Shown here one piece after another: positions 1-9,152 of a stretch of 36,884 nt of DNA. Source of the DNA: Opitutales bacterium. GTDB lineage: Bacteria > Verrucomicrobiota > Verrucomicrobiia > Opitutales > Coraliomargaritaceae. How positions within the stretch are numbered: the first letter of the stretch is position 1; each line of letters starts with the position of its first letter. A program made the position numbers and the translations under genes. Below the pieces are notes generated by a model that saw only the letters and a program-made list of their open reading frames with translations, was not told the origin of the DNA and did not search any database. The DNA is taken from NCBI GenBank assembly GCA_030729385.1, contig JANQXM010000020.1, forward strand, positions 64,335 through 101,218, written 5' to 3'.

Positions 1-605
1 GGCGTCAACTCATAGAATACGTCAAACGGTAATTTAGTCGTATCACGATCTGCAAATCTGTCACGATAGGTCACGTATTCTTGCTCAGTATATTGAACTC
101 CAGCGCCAAAACTGAATTTAGGCGACACACGGTATTCCGCATTCAAATTTGCTCCCACAGTTTCAGATTCAATTAAATCTCTAATATTACTCACATCGTC
201 TATAGAGGTTTTGCTTTCATCAAAACTCAGAGAACCGTTTAAATCCAATCGACTGGTAGAATATGAGCCGACTGCCTTAATGTGAAACAATTCAGCATCC
301 AGTTGGTCTAAGTCTTGATAACGAACAATATCATACCGAGTAATAATACTTAAGTCCGCATCGGACAAGCCTCGCCCAACATTGATCTCGAAACCGGGTG
401 AGATCGTCCAGATAATATCATCCTCCTCATCAATCTCAACGCTATAGACATTTGACGTCCAGCGCATACTAGATGAACCACTGAAGAAAATATCCACATT
501 GTCGCCCACTGAAACAAGTGGAGCGGCGGATGTAAATGACGGAGATAAAAGAGACAATAGCAGCACTGTGCTAGTCGCAAGGGAGGTATTTTTTACTATA
601 TTCAT
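1..605 (-). CDS. Outer-membrane beta-barrel protein (partial, C-terminus outside window)
   Basis: Reading from the ATG at 605 down to base 1 gives an uninterrupted frame of 201 codons that runs off the window edge. Residues 1 to about 27 form a typical signal peptide: MNIVKN, then a Leu/Ser-rich hydrophobic core ending in Ser-Ala-Ala. After it come alternating polar/hydrophobic stretches rich in Ser, Asp, Tyr and Phe (for example SRLDLNGSLSFDES and SFGAGVQYTEQEY), the pattern of antiparallel outer-membrane strands. It therefore probably sits in the outer membrane. No catalytic motif is visible. It diverges from the TPR gene at 822, with 216 bases between them. Similar barrels occur near exopolysaccharide or exosortase loci in this phylum, but I cannot assign a substrate. 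The barrel call is from strand pattern only. Confidence 0.65.
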   Translation of the reverse strand, partial: MNIVKNTSLATSTVLLLSLLSPSFTSAAPLVSVGDNVDIFFSGSSSMRWTSNVYSVEIDEEDDIIWTISPGFEINVGRGLSDADLSIITRYDIVRYQDLDQLDAELFHIKAVGSYSTSRLDLNGSLSFDESKTSIDDVSNIRDLIESETVGANLNAEYRVSPKFSFGAGVQYTEQEYVTYRDRFADRDTTKLPFDVFYELT

Positions 606-821
606 TTAGCAGTAGATAGAGATCTAAATTGTTGTGAGATATAAACAAGGGAAAGACTCTAAGTAATTCAATGTTTAATTAAGATTATTTAAACTATAAG
701 CATAACTAGAAACTGCAACAGTAAATCAACTACAATTCATTATGGATTTGAGCTTGGCTCATATGCAACTTTCCATCACCTATTGTAACAAAAGCAACCA
801 TCTCTATATACACCACCCATA

Positions 822-2486
822 ATGAAATCAGAACGCCGGACCCAGAACCCCATTCTCAGAGAAAAGCCGATCCTGCTTGGATACGCTCTAAAAAGGAAAG
901 GAGCCGATGGACGACTCGAGATCGTAATCCGATGGGGCAGGCTAATCGCGTCACTATTTGCACTATTTGTAGCCGCATGGCTCCTTACAGCAGGCACACT
1001 CTACTTTTATTTCAAATATAAGAAAGAATTTGATGAAGTCTCCTTTGCTAAAGTAATCGCCCTCCCATTCCGGATAGAAGCTCATCGCCAAGAAATGGGC
1101 GATTACCACATCAAAAAAGGTCTGGAGGAAGTAAAACAGTCAAATTTTCGAGATGCGTTACGGTTATTAAGACTGGGCGCGACCCGCTCTCCAGGAAACT
1201 TGGAGGGACTGCGTGTGCTCGCAGAATTCTATGAGTTTGCACTCAAACGCCCGGATATCGCCGCGGATCTAATGAAAAAGGGACTCGATCGAGGCGGCAT
1301 TGAGGACCTCGACTACCTCAAGCACATGCTTCGAGTGCTGTTACGCCACCAAATGGACACCGACGTCCAACAAATTGCCGACAAATACCTCCCAGAGGAG
1401 CCTGACCTCACGGACGGCAATCGAACCATTGCCTTCGGAGCGGCCAATGCGAACTACCTTAGAGGAAATTACGACCGAGCCGACGACTACCTAATTAACT
1501 ATAAACTGATAGATTCCCTCGAAGGCATATTGCTTTCCGCTCAAATCAGCTGGGACCGCGGCAATCAAGTCTCCGCAATTTCTAAAATGGAGCAATCTTT
1601 GCGTAAATTCCCCAACTCCGAGGCCCTCCTTATGCAATTAAGCCGCTATCACCGTGAAATGGGTGATATTGACGAAGCACGCCGATATGCAATTCTACGC
1701 AACGTCACGGATCCTCTAAGTGCGGCACCTCGCCTAGAACTACTCTATATCTACAACAAATCAGGCGACTTGGAACGCGAGCAACGTGAAACTCTGCGTA
1801 TGTTGCAACAATTCCGAGACGATGAGAACGCACTCCAAAAACTTGCCAATTTCGCGGCTGATACTGGCAATATCGATCTGGCTAGACGCACCTACGAAGA
1901 AGCACTTGAAAACGAATTCAGCATCGAAGCCTTTGCCCTGCTCTTAATCGAAGCCCACCTAGTTCACAAGGACTATACCGGCGCTCTAAGCTTTTCGGAA
2001 GAGCTTCTAAAAGAACGTCCAGAATGGCTAAGCACCAGATGGGCGATTTTCAATAGCCTACGAGCCGTAGCTTCCTACGGTAGCAATCGCCCAGACCTCG
2101 GAGAAATCTATCTTCAGGATTTCATCGATGAAGCCACCAATCAACCGCAGACCTTTCTCGCGGTATCACGTCGCTTCAATAACATTGGTCGTCCCCAACA
2201 AGCCCGTAAAATCCTAAGCGTCGCCTACCAACTTACCCCGACAAATCAAATGATCCTATCCGAACTAATCCGAGTAGAACTTGAACTTGGAAACACGGAA
2301 AACCTGAACAAATTACTGACGCGATTGCTCCAAATGAGACGTCCACAAATGGATCTGCTCAGCGAAGCCTACACAAAATTAGGCAGCGACCGATTCATCT
2401 TCACCCCAGACCGGGAAAGCCTCTTGCTTCAACTAAGCTCGATCCTGAGAGAGAACAGTCAAAATCTACTAGATCTAGACGCTTAA
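822..2486 (+). CDS. Membrane-anchored tetratricopeptide-repeat protein
   Basis: 554 residues. A basic N-terminal tail of about 38 residues is followed by one hydrophobic segment (about 39-64, IASLFALFVAAWLLTAGTLY) and then a long helical region. Repeated helix pairs such as NFRDALRLLRLGATRSPGN and SEALLMQLSRYHREMGDIDEAR fit degenerate TPRs from about residue 90 to the C-terminus. The single anchor puts most of the protein outside the cytoplasm if the positive-inside rule holds. TPR arrays mediate protein-protein contacts; the partner is unknown. It is divergent from the beta-barrel gene at 605 and convergent with the CBS-domain gene ending at 2513. No Shine-Dalgarno is obvious before the ATG. 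Function beyond scaffolding cannot be assigned. Confidence 0.75.
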   Translation: MKSERRTQNPILREKPILLGYALKRKGADGRLEIVIRWGRLIASLFALFVAAWLLTAGTLYFYFKYKKEFDEVSFAKVIALPFRIEAHRQEMGDYHIKKGLEEVKQSNFRDALRLLRLGATRSPGNLEGLRVLAEFYEFALKRPDIAADLMKKGLDRGGIEDLDYLKHMLRVLLRHQMDTDVQQIADKYLPEEPDLTDGNRTIAFGAANANYLRGNYDRADDYLINYKLIDSLEGILLSAQISWDRGNQVSAISKMEQSLRKFPNSEALLMQLSRYHREMGDIDEARRYAILRNVTDPLSAAPRLELLYIYNKSGDLEREQRETLRMLQQFRDDENALQKLANFAADTGNIDLARRTYEEALENEFSIEAFALLLIEAHLVHKDYTGALSFSEELLKERPEWLSTRWAIFNSLRAVASYGSNRPDLGEIYLQDFIDEATNQPQTFLAVSRRFNNIGRPQQARKILSVAYQLTPTNQMILSELIRVELELGNTENLNKLLTRLLQMRRPQMDLLSEAYTKLGSDRFIFTPDRESLLLQLSSILRENSQNLLDLDA

Positions 2487-2512
2487 TTACAAATCCCAGA
2501 AGCGAAATTCAC

Positions 2513-3817
2513 CTAAGAATCACTATTTTCGGCTGGGCTCAACACAACTGTCGTTGAGATAACTCGCCTGTCGTCGACTTCATCGACAGTAACTTCAAGC
2601 CCATAGGCTTTGAATTTTTCTCCGCGAATGGGGATATGCCCGAGTTCACCGGTAATCAGACCACCAAAAGTCGAAACTTCGTCGTTCTCAATTTCGATAC
2701 CTAGGCGCTCTTCAATGTCGTGAATTAAGGCCAATCCAGAAATCCGATAATGATCCATCTGTCTTAACTGTAGGATCTGCTCTTCTTCGCTATCGAACTC
2801 ATCCTGAATTTCGCCCACCAGCTCCTCCAAAATACTTTCCAGCGTAATCACTCCAACCACACCTCCAAATTCATCTACGGCGAGTGCCATGTGAAATTTG
2901 GCACGAAGCATACGCTCTAATGCTTCTTCCAGCGGAGTTTCCAGCGGAAAAATCGCAACATTACGCTTCAACTTCATCGGGTCGATGGCAGCCACAGCAT
3001 CACGATAGCGAAAAATATCTTTGATATGTATGATTCCGAGGCATTCATCCAAATCGCCGCGACACAATGGAAAACGAGTGTGTCCAGCTTGCTTCATGAC
3101 TTCCAAATTTGCATCAAAGTCCTCTTCGATATCATAAATAATGACCTGGCTGCGAGGCAGCAGAACGTCATGCACGACTAATTCCTTCATCTGAATCGTA
3201 CGATTCAAAATCCGGCGAATCAAAGGCGACAAATTACTACTATCCTCCCCCATCGCCCGGATTTGCACATCCAAGTCCAATGGATTCAACTCATCATCCA
3301 CATCGACACCGAGTTTCCTAAATAACATTTTTTTCAACACTCGGAAAAATAGCATCACAGGCAAAGTCACCAACTGAAAGACCAACAGCACCCGATAGGA
3401 TCGCTGAATCGCCTGCACTGGGTTACGCATAGCCAAGCCCCGCGGAAAAATCTCCGCGAAAAAGAAATGCGCCGACACCGCACTAACAAAAGAAAGCAGC
3501 ACCACGACCCAACGATCTGGCGCATTCTCCAACACAAACAATCCGAAAAAGTCACTGACCAGCGGTAGAAGCAACAGACCAACCGCAACTGTGCATAGAG
3601 TCTTACTAAAACGCACCACCCGCCCGGTTTGGTCCCCCTGCTCCATCAATCGTGCTAGTCCTGGGCGCTGCTTCAGTTCAGATAATTCTCCATCGCTCAC
3701 ACCGCCGTAGCGGAACTTCACCAAGCTAATCTCACATATCACCAGATAGGCATGCAGTATCAACATCAGCACCACTGCTCCTAAAGACAGAACAAACTGT
3801 GACCATTCCGCGCTCAT
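2513..3817 (-). CDS. CNNM / CorC_HlyC family membrane protein with paired CBS domains
   Basis: 434 residues with the usual order of this family. The N-terminal CNNM (DUF21) membrane region has about four hydrophobic segments (residues about 8-30, 74-92, 100-122 and 138-160). A CBS pair follows (about 210-330, including VHDVLLPRSQVIIYDIEED and MALAVDEFGGVVGVITLESI). The C-terminus is a CorC_HlyC domain (about 350-425, with STFGGLITGELGHIPIRGE). Members are linked to magnesium/cobalt efflux or membrane ion homeostasis; the older 'hemolysin' label is not supported by function. Its ATG overlaps the hisC stop by 4 bases (3814-3817), so the two genes are probably translationally coupled, although their roles look unrelated. 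Length is normal for the family. Confidence 0.88.
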   Translation of the reverse strand: MSAEWSQFVLSLGAVVLMLILHAYLVICEISLVKFRYGGVSDGELSELKQRPGLARLMEQGDQTGRVVRFSKTLCTVAVGLLLLPLVSDFFGLFVLENAPDRWVVVLLSFVSAVSAHFFFAEIFPRGLAMRNPVQAIQRSYRVLLVFQLVTLPVMLFFRVLKKMLFRKLGVDVDDELNPLDLDVQIRAMGEDSSNLSPLIRRILNRTIQMKELVVHDVLLPRSQVIIYDIEEDFDANLEVMKQAGHTRFPLCRGDLDECLGIIHIKDIFRYRDAVAAIDPMKLKRNVAIFPLETPLEEALERMLRAKFHMALAVDEFGGVVGVITLESILEELVGEIQDEFDSEEEQILQLRQMDHYRISGLALIHDIEERLGIEIENDEVSTFGGLITGELGHIPIRGEKFKAYGLEVTVDEVDDRRVISTTVVLSPAENSDS

Positions 3818-4929
3818 CGGGCATCGGCAATGACGCCGCTCTCCACAAGTTCACCTAACATCGCCAGTAATTTCGCATTCTCGGCTGCAGTGCCGATCGT
3901 AATACGAATATATTCTGGCATCCCATAAGGCGCCAACGGACGGATTATAATCCCACGTTGTTGTAGTTGCTCAAAAATCATTTTACCGTTTCCAACGCGA
4001 GACAGCACAAAGTTTGCCTGTCCTGCATGCGTCTCAAATCCCATGGCAGTGAGCCCTTCGCACAAAAACTGGCGCCCCGCTTCGTTTTCAACCCTACATT
4101 TCTCAAGAAACTTGAGATCGCCCAATGCTGCTGTTGCAGCCGCCTGCGCAACTGAATTCACATTAAAGGGCTGGCGCACACGTTGCAGTAATTGAATCAA
4201 CTCAGGGTCCCCATAAGCATAGCCGACACGCAGCCCACCTAAACCATATATCTTCGAAAACGTGCGCATACAAACGACCTTGCGCCCCGCCGAAATAGCA
4301 GCGCGTAAATCAGGTGCTTGTTCCAAATACTCTGCATAAGCCTCATCGAGGCAAAATATAACATGCTCCGGCAACTGCTCCGCCAAACGGATCAAGTCAC
4401 TTTCGGCATTCGCCATACCTGTTGGATTATTCGGACTAGCCACAAACAGCAGTCGTGTGCGCTCAGTGACAGCCGCCAACATCGCATCTACATCATGACA
4501 GAACCCTGGCATCGGCACTTCCACTGGAGTCGCACCAAATAACTTGGCGACCAATTTATAGACAATAAAAGCCTGCGCCCCCATTACGACCTCGTCGCCA
4601 GGCCGCAAGAACGCATGCCCTAGCAGCTCGATAATCTCATTCGAACCGTTGCCAATAAGAACCGCTTCAGGCGAAACTCCGCGAACCTCCGCGATCTTCT
4701 CACGCAAGTCATAGCAGCCACCATCCGGATACAGATGTATTGACCGAATGGCACGTTCTGCCGCAGCCATACCCAAAGGTGAAGCCCCGAAAGGATTCTC
4801 ATTGGATGCAAGCTTCGCAATTTTTAATGGGTCCAGCCCAAATTCCCGAGCCACAGACTCGATAGGTTTACCCGGCTCGTAGACTGGTTGCTCTAAGACT
4901 CCGGAGTTCGCAAGTTCAGCGTATTTCAT
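3814..4929 (-). CDS. hisC: Histidinol-phosphate aminotransferase
   Basis: 371 residues, a PLP-dependent fold-type I class II aminotransferase. It converts imidazole-acetol phosphate and glutamate to histidinol phosphate in histidine synthesis. Visible signatures are KLASNENPFGASP near residue 40, LIGNGSNEII near 91, SPNNPTG near 165, and FSKIYGLGGLRVGY, in which Lys226 is the expected PLP-binding lysine. A conserved Arg follows in the C-terminal domain (IIRPLAPYGMPEYIRITIG). The length is standard. No other his gene lies nearby. It is first in a two-gene unit with the CNNM protein and diverges from the reductase gene across a 64-base intergenic region. Related enzymes can also act on aromatic amino acids, so specificity is inferred from overall similarity to HisC. 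Confidence 0.93.
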   Translation of the reverse strand: MKYAELANSGVLEQPVYEPGKPIESVAREFGLDPLKIAKLASNENPFGASPLGMAAAERAIRSIHLYPDGGCYDLREKIAEVRGVSPEAVLIGNGSNEIIELLGHAFLRPGDEVVMGAQAFIVYKLVAKLFGATPVEVPMPGFCHDVDAMLAAVTERTRLLFVASPNNPTGMANAESDLIRLAEQLPEHVIFCLDEAYAEYLEQAPDLRAAISAGRKVVCMRTFSKIYGLGGLRVGYAYGDPELIQLLQRVRQPFNVNSVAQAAATAALGDLKFLEKCRVENEAGRQFLCEGLTAMGFETHAGQANFVLSRVGNGKMIFEQLQQRGIIIRPLAPYGMPEYIRITIGTAAENAKLLAMLGELVESGVIADAR

Positions 4930-4993
4930 TGATTATTAAGCTTTGAACTTGCGTCGAGTTAGACCGATTGCAACAAAAACCAACCCTCAAATT

Positions 4994-5899
4994 ATGAAGA
5001 TTCTACTTACAGGTGCCACTGGCCTACTCGGAAATGCCTACGCTGAAGCTGCTATTCGCCGCGGACACAAAGTCATCGCCCTTCACCATAGTCAGACGCC
5101 ACGCGTCAATGGCCTCCACAAAACCATCCAATTCGACGGCAGCCAAACCGAGAATTTAACCCAGCTGTGCTTAGAACACTGGCCCGATACAATCGTCAAT
5201 TGTGCCGCGATTTCTTCGCCAGACGCCGTGGACGCGGACCCTAAACTGGCCGAGAAGGTCAACGTCGCGCTACCTCGCTTGTTGGCACAAATCTCCACAC
5301 ATATCGGCGCACGCTTGCTCCACGTTTCAACCGACATGGTTTTTGATGGGCATAGCGATGAAGCCTACCGCTCAACCGACATGCCCTTTCCGACCGGACT
5401 CTACGGACAAACCAAGCTCATGGCAGAGCGTGAAGTTCTGGAGCACAACCCCGAAGACCCTGTCGTGCTACGCATCCCCATCCTCATGGGCAACAGCCCC
5501 AGCGGTAAACGTAGCGTGCACGAAAAGCTACTCGCCGCCATCAATGCAGGTGAGCGACCAAAACTTTTCTGCGACGAGATTCGTCAACCCTGCTCTGCCT
5601 CCAACGTCGCTGAAGTCCTCCTAGAACTCACCGAGCGCCGCGACCTGCACGGAATTTTCCACTGGGCCGGCGCCGAAACACTCAGCCGCTTCGAGATGGG
5701 ACAACGCATACTGCGCCACTTCGGGTTTCCACTAGACTCAGTGCAATCCGTCTGCAAAAACGACGACCCCGACTTTGCCAATCGCCCATCGAACCTGACA
5801 TTTAACCTGCACCCAATCGTCAGTAAACTGAAGACCAAGCCCGCCACCTTCGAAGAGCAGCTAGAAGAACTCACCCAGATCAAACCGCTCAACGCTTAA
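4994..5899 (+). CDS. RmlD-like NAD(P)-dependent sugar-nucleotide reductase (SDR family)
   Basis: 301 residues from the ATG at 4994. The frame stays open upstream to a TTG at 4943, but the Rossmann fold begins immediately after the ATG (MKILLTGATGLLGNAYAEAA), so that start is preferred. The GxTGLLG dinucleotide-binding loop, the STDMVFDG strand and the YGQTK catalytic Tyr/Lys pair mark an extended SDR of the dTDP-4-dehydrorhamnose reductase (RmlD) type. No rmlA, rmlB or rmlC lies nearby, so a rhamnose role is not certain; other family members act in nucleotide-sugar or S-adenosylmethionine-related contexts. The stop is followed 7 bases later by the lipoate-ligase-like gene, which suggests one transcript. 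Confidence 0.82.
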   Translation: MKILLTGATGLLGNAYAEAAIRRGHKVIALHHSQTPRVNGLHKTIQFDGSQTENLTQLCLEHWPDTIVNCAAISSPDAVDADPKLAEKVNVALPRLLAQISTHIGARLLHVSTDMVFDGHSDEAYRSTDMPFPTGLYGQTKLMAEREVLEHNPEDPVVLRIPILMGNSPSGKRSVHEKLLAAINAGERPKLFCDEIRQPCSASNVAEVLLELTERRDLHGIFHWAGAETLSRFEMGQRILRHFGFPLDSVQSVCKNDDPDFANRPSNLTFNLHPIVSKLKTKPATFEEQLEELTQIKPLNA

Positions 5900-5906
5900 G
5901 CTCACA

Positions 5907-6620
5907 ATGCTCATCACGCTGCCCAACGCCTACGGCGACGCCGCCAACAATATGGCGATTGATGCGGCCTTGCTGACTACCTTGCCTAAAGGCATTGCCG
6001 TCCTGCGCCACTACGGCTGGACAGAGCCGGCCATCACTTTCGGCTACACCCAACGATTCGCCGAAGTCCAAGCTGGCTACTCCGAAGATCTCACACTCTG
6101 CAGACGCTTAACCGGTGGCGGCATCGTCGACCATCGCAACGACTGGACTTACGCGCTCATTCTGCAGACAGAACTCCCCGCAGCACACATCCCAGCCAAC
6201 GACTTCTACGCATCCTTGCATCAGGCGATCCAAAACGCCCTAGCCGAGCACTCAGTTCAAAGCCAGCTCGCGCCCTGCCCTCGAAAATGTGGCGAAACCG
6301 CAGCAAGGGCGGAACCCGCCTCACAGTGCTTCGTCACCCCCGCCGCCAACGACGTGCTACTGCCAAATGGACAAAAAATCGCCGGAGCCGCGATGAAGCG
6401 CAGCCGCGACGGGCTACTTGTCCAAGGCTCCATCGACCGTGCGACCTTACCCGCCGACTTCAGCTTCGAAATATTTCAAACTGCACTGTCCAATCAACTT
6501 TCAGCGGCATTCAATATCCCGCACGGCCACAGCGAAGATCTCCGCAGGCTCTTCGACAGTGAACTGATCCAGACTGAGCGCACACGTTTCGCCAGCGATG
6601 CATGGACGCAGAAACGATAA
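5907..6620 (+). CDS. Lipoate-protein ligase A / biotin-lipoate ligase family protein
   Basis: 237 residues. The BPL/LplA/LipB fold is recognisable from the start (NAYGDAANNMAIDAALL, GWTEPAITFGYTQRF), from the glycine-rich RRLTGGGIVDHRNDWTYAL loop that binds the acyl-adenylate, and from QKIAGAAMKRSRDGLLVQGSI, in which the lysine of the KIAGAA motif is the expected catalytic or ligand-binding residue. The family attaches or transfers lipoyl or octanoyl groups to lipoyl domains of 2-oxoacid dehydrogenases and glycine cleavage H protein. It is slightly shorter than LplA and lacks the extra C-terminal domain, so it may be an octanoyltransferase-like or salvage enzyme; the sequence alone does not decide. 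It starts 7 bases after the reductase gene and is probably co-transcribed. Confidence 0.8.
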   Translation: MLITLPNAYGDAANNMAIDAALLTTLPKGIAVLRHYGWTEPAITFGYTQRFAEVQAGYSEDLTLCRRLTGGGIVDHRNDWTYALILQTELPAAHIPANDFYASLHQAIQNALAEHSVQSQLAPCPRKCGETAARAEPASQCFVTPAANDVLLPNGQKIAGAAMKRSRDGLLVQGSIDRATLPADFSFEIFQTALSNQLSAAFNIPHGHSEDLRRLFDSELIQTERTRFASDAWTQKR

Positions 6621-6671
6621 CCCGCGACACCTCAGCGATCTATCATTATAGATTGTTAGCTTGATTTCAAA

Positions 6672-7600
6672 GTGAGCAGCACTCACGCTGCCGCGATGAC
6701 CGATCCTATTTTGTCCACCGTTCGCATTCGCAATCTGACAAAGCGTTTCAGGCACGTCACCGCGCTAGACCATCTGGACCTGGATGTCCAACCCGGTGAA
6801 GTGCTCGCACTCCTAGGAGCCAACGGCTCAGGCAAATCCACCACATTTCGCCTATTGCTGAATATTTACCGCCCTACAGAAGGTGAAGCGTCGCTGCTAG
6901 GCACACCTTGCACTCAACTCGACGGTCAAGCCTTCGACAAGATCTGCTACATATCGGAAAGCCAAAAAATGCCGAAGTGGATGCGCGTAGACGAATTTCT
7001 AAGCTATTGCGCGGGGTTTATTCCGACTGGGATGAAGCTTTCTGTCAGCGCCTAGTGGAAAGCTTCGGACTGCCTCCTAAACAAAAAATTAAGCACCTCT
7101 CTCGCGGCCAAGCCATGAAGGTTGCGGTAGCCAGCACGCTACCATCTCGCCCAAAATTACTACTACTCGACGAACCCTTCAGCGGTCTTGATGTTGAAAC
7201 TCGCGCCCAACTCAGCGAACTACTCAAATCCCTCGCTCAACAAGACGGCCTAGCCATCATCATTACAACACACGACGTCGAAGAAGTTGAACCAGTCGCA
7301 TCACGACTGGCCATCCTTAGCCATGGCAAACTCCATATCGATGAACCGCTGGAAGGATATATGCAGCGCCATCGCTATGTAGCCATCACAGGGATCGAAT
7401 CTGAAGCGGTGGATGAATCACTCCTATCATTCCTAAAGCCACTACGCTCAATCAATACACCCGCATCACATTTCACTGAAAACTTCGACCCAGAGCTCAA
7501 AGAAAAATTCGCAAACAAGCTCCCAACCGAAGCCAGTGTCGAGTTCACCCCGATGACGATTCGCCAGATTTTAACAGCCCACGCACTCCCTCTCCAATGA
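6672..7600 (+). pseudogene. ABC transporter ATP-binding protein, interrupted by a one-base frameshift
   Basis: Two overlapping frames encode consecutive halves of one ABC ATPase. The first (GTG 6672 or ATG 6696 to 7055) carries the Walker A LLGANGSGKST and the Q-loop region ISESQKMPKW. The second continues from about 7016 to 7600 with the signature LSRGQAMKVA, Walker B KLLLLDEPFSGLD and H-loop TTHDVEEVE. The junction is a G run at 7013-7016. One added G would join the frames and restore the natural-looking sequence YCAGVYSDWDEAFCQ. The rest shows no decay, so this could be a sequencing error, a very recent mutation or slippage. The stop overlaps the permease ATG (7597-7600, ATGA), as in an intact operon. 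The partner permease suggests export of an unknown substrate. Confidence 0.85.
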
Positions 7601-9087
7601 ACCAAATCATCCATATTCTAAAGAAGGATTTACGCCGTTACGCTTGGGCTTGGATCACTATCGCCATCCTCGCTACCATTGAGATTTATCTGCATGGCAC
7701 CTCCGCCGGAATGCGTGAGAGTGGACTAAATTCCATGCTCACGATGATCACATCCATGGTGGGCGGCATTCTATTCTTCATTGTTACCGTAATGGTAGTC
7801 CAAGAAGAAAGTCTCGCAGACCCCGATGCCAACTGGCTGGCACGCCCTATTGCACGGGGCAAATTACTTGCTGAGAAATTGCTCTTCATCCTCCTACTGA
7901 TTGGGATATATACACTTTCTCAGGTAGTGGTCTTATCACTCAACGGTGGCGCATCCAGATTACCCTACGCATTATTAGGAATCCTCCCTTCTCTTGCCCT
8001 TTGGCAGGCTCAAGTGTTTCTCGCAGCACAGACTCGTTCGCTACCGCGCTACTTATTATTAGCGATAGGGCTCACCGTAGGCTTTTACGTAAGCATGTTT
8101 GTCCTATTCTACACACTAGAATCTTTCAGCGACAGCTTTCCATCATTTGATGTAGGCATGCTGCCTGCAGAAACTCCAAGTCACATCGTAACGATTATAC
8201 AGACCCTATTTTGGCTGCTCGCCGGCTTAGGCATCTTAAGCTTCTTATACCTCAAGCGCCGCATTCTCATCTCTTGGTTGTTTTTGATACCCGCATGTTT
8301 TGTAGCAGCCGTCCTCACTCCGAGTGATTCCACATTGGGAATCGACACATACATCAGCTTCGACAACGAAATTAGCTTCGAACTCGAAAAGTTGCGCACC
8401 AATGGCACCATGTATACCAATGGCAGCGAATTGACCGAGTGTCTCGGTATCTTTGAAATTGATGGTGACTTTGCAGAGAAAGACATCTGGGTCGTCGTCA
8501 GTGGAACGACAATTCAAAGCGGTGACAAAGAGCTCGAACTAGAGCAATTTGCGCGCAGCCAAAGAGTCAAAGTAGAGTCTGATGGTCGTGGGTCTTTCAG
8601 CCTCGGTTACATCAAAAAGGAATCCATTGAAGGTTCTGGTCAAGAATACACAGTCACATGCTCGCTCCAAGTGACCAGATCTGAACAAATCGAGGTGGGT
8701 CGCTTACCACTAGAAGTCGGGGCGGACTACTCCGGATCGGGCAATCGCATTGTCATTAAGAGCCTATGGCGGAATGACAACAAGCTGACCGTCGATTTTG
8801 CCGGCTACATCCCCTCTTTTGCATTCGAGCCAAGTTTCATCGAAGCGCCCTACGAAGCGCTCGAGGGCAAATTCAGCTTCGCCCTGAATCAGATCCAGAA
8901 CGGCATGTTTTATGATTTCAACCTATCGAACTCATGGGGAGACTTTGGCACAATTTCAGAAGCCAACGCCGAGACTCCACTCGACGACAACGCCTCCTTA
9001 GACAATTACGAAGTGATCGTCTATGCTCGCCAGATTGATGCGAGCACCTGGGACTACATCAACGGCACAGGCATTGCTTTCGAATAG
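7597..9087 (+). CDS. ABC transporter permease with large C-terminal extracytoplasmic domain
   Basis: 496 residues. About seven hydrophobic segments fill the first 240 residues (for example YAWAWITIAILATIEIYL, GGILFFIVTVMVVQE, LLFILLLIGIYTLSQVVVLSL and LISWLFLIPACFVAAVL). About 250 mostly polar residues follow, rich in Ser, Glu and Gly. With an odd number of helices and a cytoplasmic N-terminus, the C-terminal part would lie outside the cytoplasm. The VMVVQEESLADPDANWLARPI segment resembles ABC-2 type permeases encoded beside YtrB-like ATPases. The start overlaps the ATPase stop by 4 bases. The substrate is unknown, and the C-terminal domain is not one I recognise. Confidence 0.75.
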   Translation: MNQIIHILKKDLRRYAWAWITIAILATIEIYLHGTSAGMRESGLNSMLTMITSMVGGILFFIVTVMVVQEESLADPDANWLARPIARGKLLAEKLLFILLLIGIYTLSQVVVLSLNGGASRLPYALLGILPSLALWQAQVFLAAQTRSLPRYLLLAIGLTVGFYVSMFVLFYTLESFSDSFPSFDVGMLPAETPSHIVTIIQTLFWLLAGLGILSFLYLKRRILISWLFLIPACFVAAVLTPSDSTLGIDTYISFDNEISFELEKLRTNGTMYTNGSELTECLGIFEIDGDFAEKDIWVVVSGTTIQSGDKELELEQFARSQRVKVESDGRGSFSLGYIKKESIEGSGQEYTVTCSLQVTRSEQIEVGRLPLEVGADYSGSGNRIVIKSLWRNDNKLTVDFAGYIPSFAFEPSFIEAPYEALEGKFSFALNQIQNGMFYDFNLSNSWGDFGTISEANAETPLDDNASLDNYEVIVYARQIDASTWDYINGTGIAFE

Positions 9088-9152
9088 ATTGTGAACAAGT
9101 TCTAGCTTTTAAATTTTACAGCTAGCGAGAGGTCGCCACTCTGGCTAGACCG

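Noticed and set aside
9102-9125. CTAGCT/AGCTAG inverted repeat between the permease and dnaE as a terminator
   Set aside because: Only six pairs with a 12-base AT-rich loop and no T run after the stem; too weak to call.
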